Shown here in pieces: positions 21,025-31,962 of a DNA stretch of 64,000 nucleotides. This stretch comes from Megalobrama amblycephala (Eukaryota; Chordata; Actinopteri; Cypriniformes; Xenocyprididae): contig NC_063044.1 of the NCBI RefSeq assembly GCF_018812025.1, positions 48,957,989 to 49,021,988 of the forward strand, in the 5' to 3' direction. The translations under genes and the position numbers were made by a program. Under the pieces are notes generated by a model. It searched no databases, had not been told where the DNA came from, and saw nothing but the letters and a program-made list of their open reading frames with translations. Every line of letters begins with the position of its first letter. Positions within the stretch are counted from its first letter, which is position 1.

Positions 21025-21812
21025 AGGGTTAGTTCACCCAAAACTGAAAATTCTGTCATTTATTACTCACGCTCATGTCATTCCACACCCGTAAGACCTT
21101 CGTTCATCTTCAGAACACAAATGAAGATATTTTTGTTGAAATCCGATGGCTCAGTGAGGCCTGCATAGGGAGCAATGACATTTCCTCTCTCAAGATCCAT
21201 AAAGGTTCAATATTAATATTATAAAGCCATGAGAATATTTTTGGTGCACCAAAAAAAAAACAAAAAAAAAACTTATATAGTGATGGCCGATTTCAAAACG
21301 CTGTTTCATGAAGCTTCGGAGCATAATGAATCAGTGTGTCGAATCAGTGTGTCGAATCTGCTGTTCGGAGCGCCAAAGTTTTGATTTCAGCAGTTTGGCG
21401 GTTTGACATGCGATCTGAATCATGATTCGAAACGATACGCTGATTCATATGCTCCGAAGCTTCCTGAAGCAGGGTTTTGAAATCGGCCATCACTAAATAA
21501 GTCATTATTTTGTTTTTTTGACACACCAAAAATATTCTAGTCACTTTATAATATTAATATTGAACCACTGTACTCACATGAACTGATTTAAATATGTTTT
21601 TAGTACCTTTATGGATCTCGAGAGAGAAAATGTCATTGCTGGCTATGCAGGCCTCACTGAGCCATCGGATTTCAACAAAAAATATCTTAATTTGTGTTCT
21701 GAAGATTAACAAAGGTCTTACAGGTGTGGAACGACATGAGGGTGAGTAATTAACGTTAATGACATTATTTACCGCAGTAAAGATAGTTTGCATTTTTGTG
21801 TGAACTAACCCT
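21025..21812. mobile_element. TTAA-flanked non-autonomous DNA transposon (GTTCACCC type)
   Basis: TTAA at 21021-21024 and 21813-21816 flank ends AGGGTTAGTTCACCCAAAA and its near-exact reverse complement. The inverted repeats are long, about 190 bp, with matching blocks such as CCGATGGCTCAGTGAGGCCTGCATA near both sides and a further inverted pair around AGCTTC(G)GAGCATA. No coding frame. TTAA target sites point to piggyBac or Kolobok; ends starting AGG do not look like typical piggyBac. Confidence 0.78.
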
Positions 21813-21816
21813 TTAA

Positions 21817-22586
21817 GGCTAGAACTATAAAAATAACAATAAACGTATAGTTCTAAAAATCATTCTAAATATAAACGAATAGGACTGTCCACACCACAGC
21901 TATAATGATAGAACGATTTTTTCCTGCTGTTGAACGATAAAACACTGACAGCCAATCAGAATCCGTTATAATGCCATTTAAAAGGGCAGACGATGTGGCG
22001 GAGAAGTTAATCGCCGAGGTCCAGAAAAAGCCACTGTTTGACAAGTAAAACCCTCTTTTCAACGATACTTAATATGGAAAACTATCGGTCATACCCCCGG
22101 AATAACTGGTGAGAACCCTTCCCTGTATCAACGATCTGTGAAAACTTTCACAGAGATCATTATGCCAGGCTAGCAAACAGTGTGAAATAAAATTACCTCA
22201 GGTATCCAGTGCTAGTTTCGACAACAAGCTGCTTAGAAGTTGCAGCGAAAAAGACGTGGCGTTTTTTATTATTATTCCACTATATTGACCTCATCAGCTA
22301 AATTCACTGTTAGATTAGATTGATTACACTCGAAACATAGCATGCTGACGACATCTGCTGGTTTAAGCTGTTAATGCAACAAGAACAGCAATAACATGTA
22401 CAAAGAAAAGTGATGTTAGTGACTTTGAAAGTTTTCACAGATCAGAAAAGTGATGTTAGTGACCCAGGGAAGGGTCTGCAGCGCGTGAGTTTACAATAAA
22501 CAGACCATTATCGTTCGTTGGTGTGACGCAAATGTAGTTATCGTTATAATTATCTTTATAGTTATCGTTCTTAGTGTGAACGGGCC
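21817..22586. mobile_element. Second TTAA-flanked element abutting the first
   Basis: It begins at the TTAA that closes the preceding element and ends at TTAA 22587-22590. The right end reads, inverted, GGCCCGTTCACACTAAGAAC; the left end (GGCTAGAACTATAAAAATAA) is a shortened version. AT-rich inner repeats of the ATAACTATAAAGATAA type fit a known fish element family. Confidence 0.6.
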
Positions 22587-22977
22587 TTAACATTAACCTA
22601 TAGTTCAGGTACTACTGATCATACTATGGTGGCAATACATACACACAGAGTTGTTTAAAAAAAACATTCCCAGACATGTTATTTTAATGGATATAGATAT
22701 GACTGGTGTATTAGTTTGAATACTGTTTTATTAGCAGATCAGACTGTCAATAAGAGAGGGCAGTTGATAAAGGAGTGTGTGTGTGTGTATGAGCGTGATT
22801 ATATGAGAAACAATGTTATTTTATTCAGGGCTAGAGGGGCTACATTCCTTACTGAAGTCGGACAAGAGCTTTCTTTGACTGGTGAAGATGACTTTCATTC
22901 CTCTAAGAGTCTTATAAAATTAAGAAGAACATCAGCTGCAGCAGCTTCATGGAATGCCCACTGTGACATCACAGCTA

Positions 22978-23347
22978 AAAATCATTCTAAATATAAACGG
23001 AACACCACAGCTAAATTAGAATGTTCAGAATCTCTATGATTCTCAGTCTGCGTGTCTGTCAGCATAACTCAGTTCTGAATTAGTCGAATACAGCGAAAAA
23101 GACGTATTATTATTCCACTATATTGTCTGACGTTAGATTAGATTGATTACTGCTTGATTGTAAGATGCAACAAGAACAGCAATCATTCTGCTTTTACAAT
23201 AAACAGATTGTTCGTTGGTGTGAAGATTCATTCTGCTTGAACGGGCCTTAACATTAACCTATAAGATTCATTATGGTGGCTACATACACACAGAGTTGTT
23301 TAAAAAAAACTTGACAATTTTAATGGATATAGATATGACTGGTGTAA
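22978..23347 (+). repeat. Contracted duplicate of the 21855-22715 block
   Basis: Colinear short identities with the earlier block: ATCATTCTAAATATAAACG, CAGCGAAAAAGACG, TTATTATTCCACTATATTG, GTTAGATTAGATTGATTA, ATGCAACAAGAACAGCAAT, ACGGGCCTTAACATTAACCT and ATGGATATAGATATGACTGG. It has several internal deletions. At some joins there is filler of the form GATTCATTCTGCTTG or ATTCAGTCTGC. The copied region extends past the transposon into its right flank, so this is a local duplication and not a second transposition. Confidence 0.7.
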
Positions 23348-24016
23348 TATTCAGTCTGCAAGTTTCACTCTGCTTGATTGCATTTTCTGCTCGATTCCAC
23401 AGTCTGCGTGTCTGTCATATTCAATCTGCGAGATTGTATATAAGACTACAACAATATTCAGTTGTCTAGAAGATTCAGCTGGTTGGTTGTCAGGAAACAT
23501 CAAACCATGCTGCTTCGCAATTGTTTGGTGCTGTATCGACACTGCTTTCCCAAGGTGAACAAGCATCCACCCGCTTTGCTTCATGAGGCTGGTGCGAATG
23601 CAGATGTTTGTCGAGCATCAGTCTGTCCGTATGAAACATTTAGTCTATGCATCCACCTAATACACAAATCCGCCGCGAACTCTATGGGCGCCGCCATCTT
23701 GCCTGCCGCCATTACTGCGTGCCTGCGAAGTGTGACGGTGTGACACTTGCCGGTGCCCTCTAATGACATTTCAATTAAAGTTCATCCTGCTCATTAAAGA
23801 AAATGTCTGGTGAAAGGGAACATGGGTAGATGATGTCAGGCAGTGGCCAAAACTTACCGATAAAGGTAATTTATTGACAACATAATGTAATAATGTAAAA
23901 ATCTAATGTAATGTAATTAAGAAGTATATTAATTGATGACAACAATAAAACCGAACGCTGTCATTACTAGCTGTGTTGCTAATATGTTCACAAGCTTAAG
24001 TTTCAAATAATTATTA

Positions 24017-24823
24017 GGCCATCCTTAAAAATATTCTTGTTTGCCATAACCCGACCGACCCTGTCAATTTAGGACCGACCCAATTAATTATTTTTTCCCC
24101 TTTTAGTCCGACCGACTTGCCGATTGTAATTGCCTTAAGACCCACGGATTTTTTTTTTTTACTCTTCAAACAGCTAATACAAATGCAATAAAATACACGC
24201 AATTGACGCTTTTCACACGCTCTCACGCACAGAAAAATCGCGAAGTAAAGAGGACACAGAGACCGACAGACTAGACAGAGCAGGTTACTTAGGATAGAAA
24301 AAAATCTCAGCTCTCAGATTCTGTCAATTTTATTACGAAATTCAAACAATAAATACCGTTTTGGTGCTTGTAAATGTGACATGCTAGAAATACAGATTAA
24401 AAAATATTACAACATCAAACGACGTATAATGTTATGTTCTTGTAAACATGTTTATAAACAGGCGAGTTGTTTTTTTTCTTGAGAAAAATTAATGCCTACC
24501 TTGTGTAGCCTAGCTAATATTTATCCAAATGAGTCAATATTAAATCAAATCACAATAATAATTAAATAATAATAATTGAATAAAAATTAAAAAAAAAAGT
24601 GTAGCTTACCAGAAATTGTAGCCTACCATGTAAACATTGTAACATGTCACTAAACCTAATAAAATTCAGCTTAGTTACTAAAATGTTTTGACAATCACAA
24701 TACACTTAATGTGATGCAATACAATTTTTTTTTTTTTTTTTTTTTTACATTTTTTACGACCTACCGACCATTTTTTTTTTTTTTTGGCTGTTACGGCAAA
24801 CCAAAATATTTTTAAGGATGGCC
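24017..24823. mobile_element. Harbinger-like DNA transposon, non-autonomous
   Basis: TTA at 24014-24016 and 24824-24826 flank terminal inverted repeats GGCCATCCTTAAAAATATT...TTTGCC(A/G)TAAC. A 3-bp TWA target duplication with G-rich ends fits the PIF/Harbinger group. The inside is AT-rich with poly(T) tracts and CCGACCGACC motifs near both ends; no transposase frame is visible. It lies just downstream of the THAP-like exon. Confidence 0.7.
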
Positions 24824-24884
24824 TTAGCCACGACCAGTTGTAGCAATAAAATACATGTTCTTATAGGTATTCAAGATTATTTTA

Positions 24885-25112
24885 TTAATCATCTGGCATG
24901 CGATGAGCCATCTCGGTTATGTGTTTCATCCACTTTTGACGCACATCTTGGTCCTCCGCTCGACCAGGAACTCTGTGAAATCCGTATGGCCGTAAACATG
25001 GGCAGTCAATGTGCAACAAAGCTTCGTGGATTACACAAACGGTTTTATTCCAGGCCTGTAGTTTTGTGCTGTTGTTAAAACAACCAACCACACAACACGC
25101 TCTGCCCGGCAT
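24885..25112 (-). CDS. THAP-like zinc-finger exon (N-terminal half)
   Basis: A 75-residue frame starts MPGRACCVVGC at an ATG (25112). The start, Cys-Cys-Val-Val-Gly-Cys, then YGFHRVPG and VRQKWMKHI, follow the first half of a THAP DNA-binding domain (Cys pair, FHxxP, central Trp). A Cys/His-rich insert (CVIHEALLHIDCPC) lies between, as in some fish THAP proteins. The second zinc pair (CxxH) and the AVPTF-type end are not in this frame, which stops after HRMPDD. It could be the first exon of a spliced gene or a truncated copy. The start is about 105 bp from, and divergent to, the modular locus on the plus strand. Function as a DNA-binding or transposase-derived factor is inference. Confidence 0.5.
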   Translation of the reverse strand: MPGRACCVVGCFNNSTKLQAWNKTVCVIHEALLHIDCPCLRPYGFHRVPGRAEDQDVRQKWMKHITEMAHRMPDD

Positions 25113-25217
25113 CACTGGACAGCATAGGTACTAAAAAACTATATAGCTAACATCTGCTACAGCCTACGGGACCAACACGCTACTTCTGCTACTTCCTTAG
25201 CAGCAAGGCACGCAGTA
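25113..25217. promoter_or_regulatory. Possible divergent promoter between THAP-like exon and modular locus
   Basis: The 105 bp between two outward-facing starts has no other feature. The plus-strand start lies in AGTAATGGCGGCGC, a YY1-like ATGGCGGC context. A related sequence in opposite orientation lies at 23660-23730 (AAGATGGCGGC and ACGCAGTAATGGCGGC on the minus strand). TATA-less, inferred only. Confidence 0.3.
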
Positions 25218-28200
25218 ATGGCGGCGCTGCTTTACTTCCGTGTTTCGCCGGATTTGTCTATACAAAGCAGTTGGAGAGCACCAAACAAGACAATGTGATT
25301 GAGAAGAAAATGAAGGGTCAGCTGGAGTGGCATTCAACAAAACATAGAGGTAAGTGCATTGTTATTGTATCATCTGTCCATCTGAGCATATATTCAAGTA
25401 AATTATTATTTAGGCAGTAAATTATCTCCATTAAATGTGTTTTGATGAGTGGCACAGTTTAAATATTTTGTATTTTTTTAAATTTGCTGCTCTAGGCCTT
25501 GAAGTCATTCTTGACAAGGAGGAAGATGCTCTGTTCAGGACAAGCCCAGCTTTGAAAGGTATCGTGAAATACGTCAATTTCTGCTTGAGTTGGGGTACTC
25601 TGACTCGAGTGCAGACTTGAGTCCAGCTTTTAACAGACTTGCACTTGTCACGGATGCATTTTTACTCTGACATGACTCAGACTCAAGCCTTTGGGACTTG
25701 AAAAAGGTTTCTGAGTGCAGCCGAGTCTGGCGCTGTTGGTGTCCTATTACTTGTAATTAGTAATTAGACTTACATATCTACAGTAAGCTTGAGAACTTTT
25801 TACTTATGCTAGTAAGTTAGGCTAGTATTCGTTTTTGCTTCGTTTTGAAAATGTAAGTAATTTTTTAAACACATGATGTCAACTTTTAAGTACGAGGCCA
25901 AAAGAAAAATTTTTCTAACCTCTTGGAAGCAGTAGTTCACATGGGTCAAAAATCACGGACATGTTTTTTTGTGTGTGTGTGTGTGTGTGAATTGTGGGGA
26001 CATTCCATAGGCGTAATGGTTTTTATATTGTACAAACCATATTTTCTATCGCCCTACACTACCCCTACTCCTACCCATCACAGGAAACTGTGCACATTTT
26101 TACTTTCTCAAAAAACTCATTCTGTGTGATTTATAAGCCTTTTGAAAAATGGGGACATGTCCTCATAAGTCACCCTCTCCTTGTAATACCTATGTCATAC
26201 CCATGTCATTATACAAATTTGTGTCCTGATATGTCACAAAAACACACACAAACTTTTTTTTCTTCTTTTTTTTCCTAGTGGGGCTTGTGAGCAAACATTA
26301 TTTTAATTGATATTATTTATATTCTAATTATTACTATAGCATTTTACTATGGTAAATATGGTTATACAGGTGCAGCTTGTGTATATAGGCAGGCAGGGAA
26401 GAGTCCTAAGAAAATATTCATCCATTTAAAAACATAGATTCATACAATAAACTGCTAATAATGTTATTTGTTAAACATATATATAATAAACATGCTGACA
26501 AATCTTTTAATTTTTTGACAGGAATTAAAATTAGGCTCTATAGGGATAGAAGGACAGCATGTTCAATAGTTTTCTCAGCAGACAAAACATCTTTCCAAAA
26601 AATAAAAAATAAAAAAAATCAGACAAAAACTCCATAAAACAGTTTTGAAAGTTGTGAGTTTTTTTTAAAGTTATGTGTGATTTATGAGCTTTATGCAATC
26701 TGCATGCCATTGTAAAGACTGTAAGTCTATCCCTCACAGCCATGTTTTCAGCCACGTAAAATTCAAAAATCTGCATTTGTCGCAATACAGAGGTCAAGTC
26801 AGCCATAACTTCCATTACATGATGACTTTAAGATTGTTCAGCAGGATACTATGAGATGATGTGAAATCAAAAATTAAAATAACAAGATGCAGAAACTTTT
26901 GTTACATTTAAATTGACATTGCCTTTCCAAGTTAAGGATAAAAAAAAGTCTTAAGATATAGATTTAATGACATACAGTAGTATTTACTTTGCCGTCTTTG
27001 ACTCAGGCTTGACTCGAACTCGATTGGTTAAAGACTCAGACTCGACTAAGGAGGACTCAAACCCAACACTAATTTCTGGTTTATGATTTAATGATGAAAG
27101 GCGAGCTTGACATTTAAAGATAAACTGAATTACTATTTTTCCCAACAGAGCAATCATCTAAATATGAACCTCCTTTAATCCTAGTAACCACAATACTTAT
27201 ACAATAAATGTTTCTGCTTTTTTCTTGCCAGTGTTTGAGGCTCGCACCACCTCTGAGACTCGCACTGCCTCTCTGACTGACACGCCATCTCAGACTGACA
27301 CAGTGTCTCACACTGACACGGCATCTCAGACCGACATAGCCTCTGAGATTGACACTTCCTCTGAGACTGACATGGCATCTGAGACCAACACAGCCTCTGA
27401 GACTCGCACTGCCTCTCTGATTGACACGGCATCTCAGACTGACACTGTGTCCCTGACTGACACGCCGTCCTCAGACTGACACAGCGTCTCAGACCGACAC
27501 TTCCTCTGAGATTGACACAGTGTCTCAGACTTCAAGTAAATTATTATTATTATTAAATGATATATTTAAATTATCTCCATTAAATATGTTTTGATGAGTG
27601 CACAATTTAAATATTTTGTACTTTTTTAATTTGCTGCTCTAGGCCTTGAAGTCATTCTTGACAAGGAGGAAGATGCTCTGTTCAGGAGAAGCCCAGCTTT
27701 GAAAGGTATTGTGAAACACCTTTTACATGACACTGTTTCTTTTTATGGCCATAGGTTAAAATAAATACAAAAATCAGCTGCCATAAAAAAAATCTACTAT
27801 TTCAATCAAAAATAATTTCAGTCCTCCTTGTGTTCTCTGGTATACTTTCCTGAAGATCAAATCTTTCCCAACAGTCCTTGATTACAAATCAAGTGCACGT
27901 GAAAGTCTTTGCAAAACTTCTAAAAATGCACATAAAAAACTTGCGCTCAACTAAGTTGTTTGAATTTTTATGCGACACAAAAACATGCGCATAAACTGCG
28001 ATGAAAAACATTTATAAAAAAATACATATTTGACTGTGATGAGATGGAATAACTGGACCAACCAGCCAACCGATCTCGTTGCACAGCATCCGAAATGCTG
28101 TTTTGGTCATTCTGTAGTATTTACTTGGCCGTCTTTGACTCAGACTTGACTCAAACTCGATTAGTTAAAGACTCAGACTCGACTAAGGTGGACTCGAACC

Positions 28201-30382
28201 CAACACTAATTTCTGGTTTGATTTAATGATGAAAGGTCGAGCTTGACATTTAAAGATAAACTGAATTACTGTTTTTCCCAACAGAGAAATCAACTAAATA
28301 TGCACCTTTTTAATCGTAGTAACCACAGTACTTATACAAATAAAATTTCTGCTTTCTCTTGCCAGTGTTTGAGACTCCTACCACCTCTGAGACTCGCACT
28401 GCCTCTCTGAATGGCACTGCATCTGAGACTGACACCGTCTCTCAGACTGCCTCTGAGACTGACTTGGTGTCTCAGACTGCTAGTCAAACCAAACAAGAAA
28501 AAATGATCAGGAATCCAACGAAGGCAGAACTGGAGTGGCATTCAACAAAATATAGAGGTAAGTGAGTGCAATGTTATTGTTTCATCTGTCCATCTGAGCA
28601 TATATTCAAGTAAATTAAGTAAAGTATTATTTAGGCAGTAACTTAACTCCATTAAATATATTTTGATGAGTGCACAATTTAAATATTTCGTAGTGATTGA
28701 AAAAAGTTTCTGAGTGCAACCAATTCATGGCAAATAAACGCTACAGCATACTGCAGTATTGACTATAGTGAACTGATCAACTGTAATAAATTCTGTAGTA
28801 TACTTTAGTTTTTACTACAGTAAACTGTAGTGTATTCATTGTAGTATAATATACCCTATAGTTGTAGAAATCTTAGTACAGTATTGGGTAAAGTAGTTTG
28901 TTTATATTACCATAGTTGTTATATTACCACAGCAACTATAGAATTACCACAACAAATTAATTCAAGTACTTTACTATAGTATGGTTAAAAACATTATAAT
29001 ATTTAATATAAATTACAATGGAATTTTTTTCATGTGGGCAGATTCGGCTAAGGTGGACTCAAACCCAACACTAATTTCTGGTTTATGATTTAAAAATGAA
29101 AGGGCGAGCTTGACATTTAAAGATAAACTGAATTACTGTTTTTCGTAACAGAGCAATCATCTAAATATGAGCCTCATTGTTTTTTTAATCATTGTTACCA
29201 CAATACTCATACAAATAAAGTTTCTGCTTTCTCTTGCCAGTGTTTGAGACTCGCTCCACCTCTGAGACTCCCACTGTCTCTCTGAATGGCAGGGCATCTG
29301 AGTTTGCCACTGCCTCTGAAACTGCCACTGACTCTAAGACCAACATTGCCTCTGAAACTGCCACTGCCTCTGTGATTGACACGGCGTCTCAGACTGCTAC
29401 TGCCTCTGAGGCTGCCTCTGAAACTGCCTCTGAGATTGACACAGCATCTGAAACCAGCATTGCCTCTGAAATTGACACAGCCTCTCAGACTGCCACTGCA
29501 TCTGAGATCGCCACTGCCTCTGTGATTGACACGGTGTCTCAGACTGCTACTGCCTCTGAGGCTGCCTCTGAAACTGCCTCTGAGATTGACACAGCATCTG
29601 AAACCAGCATTGCCTCTGAAATTGACACAGCCTCTCAGACTGCCACTGCATCTGAGATCGCCACTGCCTCTGTGATTGACACGGTGTCTCAGACTGCTAC
29701 TGCCTCTGAGGCTGCCTCTGAAACTGCCTCTGAGACAGACACAGCATCTGAGACCAACACTGCCTCTGAAACTGCCTCTGAGACGGACACAGCATCTGAG
29801 ATCAACACTGCCTCTGAAATTGGCACTGCCTCTAAAATGACACTGCCTCTGAAACTGACTCTGTCACAGAGACTCACCCTGCCTCAGAGACTCGCACTGC
29901 CTCTCAGACTGACATTGTCTATCAGACTGAGATTGTCTCAGAGTCTGACACTGCCTCTGAGACTGACGATGCTTCTCAGACTGACACCGTCTCAGAGACT
30001 CACACTGTTTCAGAGACTGACACTCTCTCTTAGACTGAGACTGTCTCTCAGACTCACACTGCCTTGGAGACAACACCACCTTTCAAAATGCATTTTAACT
30101 TCCATTGCATTTGAGAATGACACTGCATCAGAGATTGTCACTGCATTGGAGACTGTAACTGCATCAGAGACTGACACCACATCAGAGATTGTCACTGCAT
30201 TGGAGACTGTCACTGCATCAGAGACTGACACCACATCAGAGATTGTCACTGCATTAGAGACTGTCACTGTCTCTCAGACTGCCACTACCTCTCAATTACC
30301 ACTGGATTTGATGCAGCTGTTGCTTCTCAGACATCCACTGTCTCTGAGACTGTCACTCCCTGAAGACCTGAACCCCTTTTAA
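25218..30382 (+). CDS. Unrecognised modular gene-like locus with tandemly repeated phase-1 exons
   Basis: Not a family I recognise. Predicted exons: A1 ending 25349 (QLEWHSTKHR), B1 25496-25558, C1 from 27232 to about 27535, B2 27643-27705, C2+A2 28366-28557 (ends AELEWHSTKYR), C3 29241-30382 with stop. All joins are phase 1 (A ends AGA-G, B starts GC, B ends AAA-G, C starts TG), so A-B-C, A-C and B-C splices all stay in frame. B encodes GLEVILDKEEDALFRTSPAL; C encodes VFETRTTSETRTAS, then Thr/Ser/Glu/Asp repeats. Defects: C1 has a 1-base insertion near 27468, and C3 changes repeat frame twice. Exon A1 has ATG at 25218 (MAALLYFRVS) in a different frame from QLEWHST, so either the start or the exon border is wrong. 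Gene, pseudogene or expressed repeat are all possible. Confidence 0.42.
25590..27075. mobile_element. GACTCGAG-rich inverted-repeat element inside the modular locus
   Basis: Left end near TTGGGGTACTCTGACTCGAG; right end near GACTCAAACCCAACACTA, its approximate inverse. The inside repeats GACTCAGACTCGACT-type words, as in a common fish hAT-like MITE. Only the right end recurs at 28120-28205 and 29040-29070 in the later units of the modular locus. Boundaries are approximate. Confidence 0.45.
25990..26260. repeat. Dispersed fish repeat (GGGGACATTCC type) next to a (GT)n tract
   Basis: A GT microsatellite (25971-25989) precedes TGTGGGGACATTCCATAGGC, with ATGGGGACATGTCCTCATAA further right. This is an abundant cyprinid-type dispersed sequence. 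No coding content. Confidence 0.5.
27232..27535 (+). repeat. TASETD-type coding repeat, copy 1
   Basis: An 18-bp unit encoding (T/S)(A/x)SE(T/I)D-type hexapeptides, such as TCTGAGACTGACACGGC. It starts at a splice-acceptor-like TTTTTTCTTGCCAG and ends where intron-like sequence TTCAAGTAAATTATT begins. That junction looks like a deletion joining repeat DNA to an intron normally found after exon A. Confidence 0.7.
29241..30382 (+). repeat. TASETD-type coding repeat, copy 3, with 150-bp higher-order units
   Basis: 18-bp units form a higher-order repeat of exactly 150 bp: GCCTCTGTGATTGACACGG begins at 29366, 29516 and 29666. The units contain TASEAASETASEIDTASE-type peptides. Near 29838 the repeat slips frame and reads TLPLRLTL-type peptides, then returns near 30105. 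A later part has a 60-bp unit containing GCATCAGAGACTGACACCAC. Confidence 0.82.
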
Positions 30383-30429
30383 CATCTGTGTAACATAGTT
30401 CGTAGATCAGGGAAGAAGGAGATGGGAAC

Positions 30430-30850
30430 CGGTGAATGTTCAACAATTCTTTAATAAATAAACAAACACAAAACACACCTGGCGGATGGCGACGGCTCCT
30501 CTGTGTTCGGGCAGCAGGCAGGAGTCCCCCGTTCCCTGCTCCTCTCCATCATGGCGGACGGCAGCAGACTTCAGCTTTAAACGGTGGCGACTCCTCCGCT
30601 CCCTTATGGGCAGCAGCCACCCCTCTAAAAACCTCAAGCGTCCATGATGGCAGACTCTGCTCAGCCATGCTCAATGGCACCGTGGATTCCCCACTGCGGC
30701 GAGGACTCTTTGACAGTGTGTTCCTCCTTCCTCCCGGCCTTCAGCAACAATGAATGGTGCGGCGTGCAGGTGCAGCCTCATCCTGCTTCTTATTCTCTAT
30801 GCCAGAGGTGCCCAAACTTTTTACAACAAAGGGCCAAAAATTTAACTTGA
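30430..30850. repeat. GC-rich dispersed repeat and hAT-like end
   Basis: 30476-30760 is unusually GC-rich (GGCGGATGGCGACGGCTCC, ATCATGGCGGACGGC) after an AATAAATAAACAAACAC stretch. At 30803 a hAT-like terminus CAGAGGTGCCCAAACTT begins, but no matching opposite end was found nearby. Short open frames here are not convincing genes. Confidence 0.4.
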
Positions 30851-31962
30851 TTGAGACAATAAAATAAAATTAAAAACTGGCAATAAAATATACTCCTAGA
30901 TTTCTTTCTTACTCTCTGTACTCTGTTGTCTATGGAAGAGAATTCATGCCACCTGAAGAGCACGGTAGGAGCCACGATAAATGCAATTCACAGCATTTCA
31001 TGTCTGACATCATCCACAATGCTGTCTTACTTCGCTTATTAATTAAACCACACTGATTTATTTAGAAACGAAACAAGTGACTGTTATACCACACTGATTT
31101 ATTCAGGTATTCTTTCATTTTGTGTTGCTCAGAGACAACTCTGCTTTGGCTTCACTTGGAAGTGTTTTTGTTGCCAATGTTGTGTCTAAATTGTAAATAT
31201 AATTATGCTCATTATTAAAGGGAAGATTCACTGCTGGCAAGATGGACTTTTAATACAACTTGGCTGTCTATGCAGTAGAAATATGGGGGGAAAAATTAAA
31301 TCTGTGTTACATGACTAGAGAAAGGAGGTGAGGAGGTGGGGAGTGAAACCAGTGAAACAGACCTACAACACACTCATTATACAGAATAATGAATATTAAT
31401 ATATAAGCACAGAAATTCACACACAACAAACTCACAAGCACAATGGAGAAATGTGCAAGAATATTTAAAAGTGCTAATAATACTGTCATTACATCCATTC
31501 TCTAAGTCTTTTGTCCGTCAGAATAGCTGTTTCATTGTTCATGTTTGGTGAAGGAGAATGTGTGAAATACATCTATAAAAATTTTAAACACAGATACTTT
31601 ATTCTGTATAATCTTTGATTTATGTGGATAGTGTGAAACCGATCATATATGCGCGAATAACAATTGTATTTTTCATGTGTTCGTATCATAGACAAAAAAA
31701 AAAAAAAAAGGTTCGTATTCAAACTCTAGTTCTGACCGCATCGCGGGCAAAATACAAACAACACTCATGTGCTAGTTGTGCTGAGGGAAACATACACACG
31801 GCTTGCATGTTCGAAGGCAGAGGTGATGAACAACTTTTGTGACAGTTGAATTCTCTGCTGTAATGCAATCTCATGCAAATATATGTTCCATTTGTGCTGG
31901 TGAACAACAGCAAAAAAACCACATGCACCCAAACTTCTGTTCTGGTCACGTCACAGGAAAAC

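Noticed and set aside
27232..30382. Regular repeats as a CRISPR-like array
   Set aside because: Units are contiguous and degenerate with no unique spacers, and this is a vertebrate genome.
30436..30850. Short GC-rich open frames as a gene
   Set aside because: No conserved motif, start context or splice pattern; the sequence looks like a dispersed repeat.
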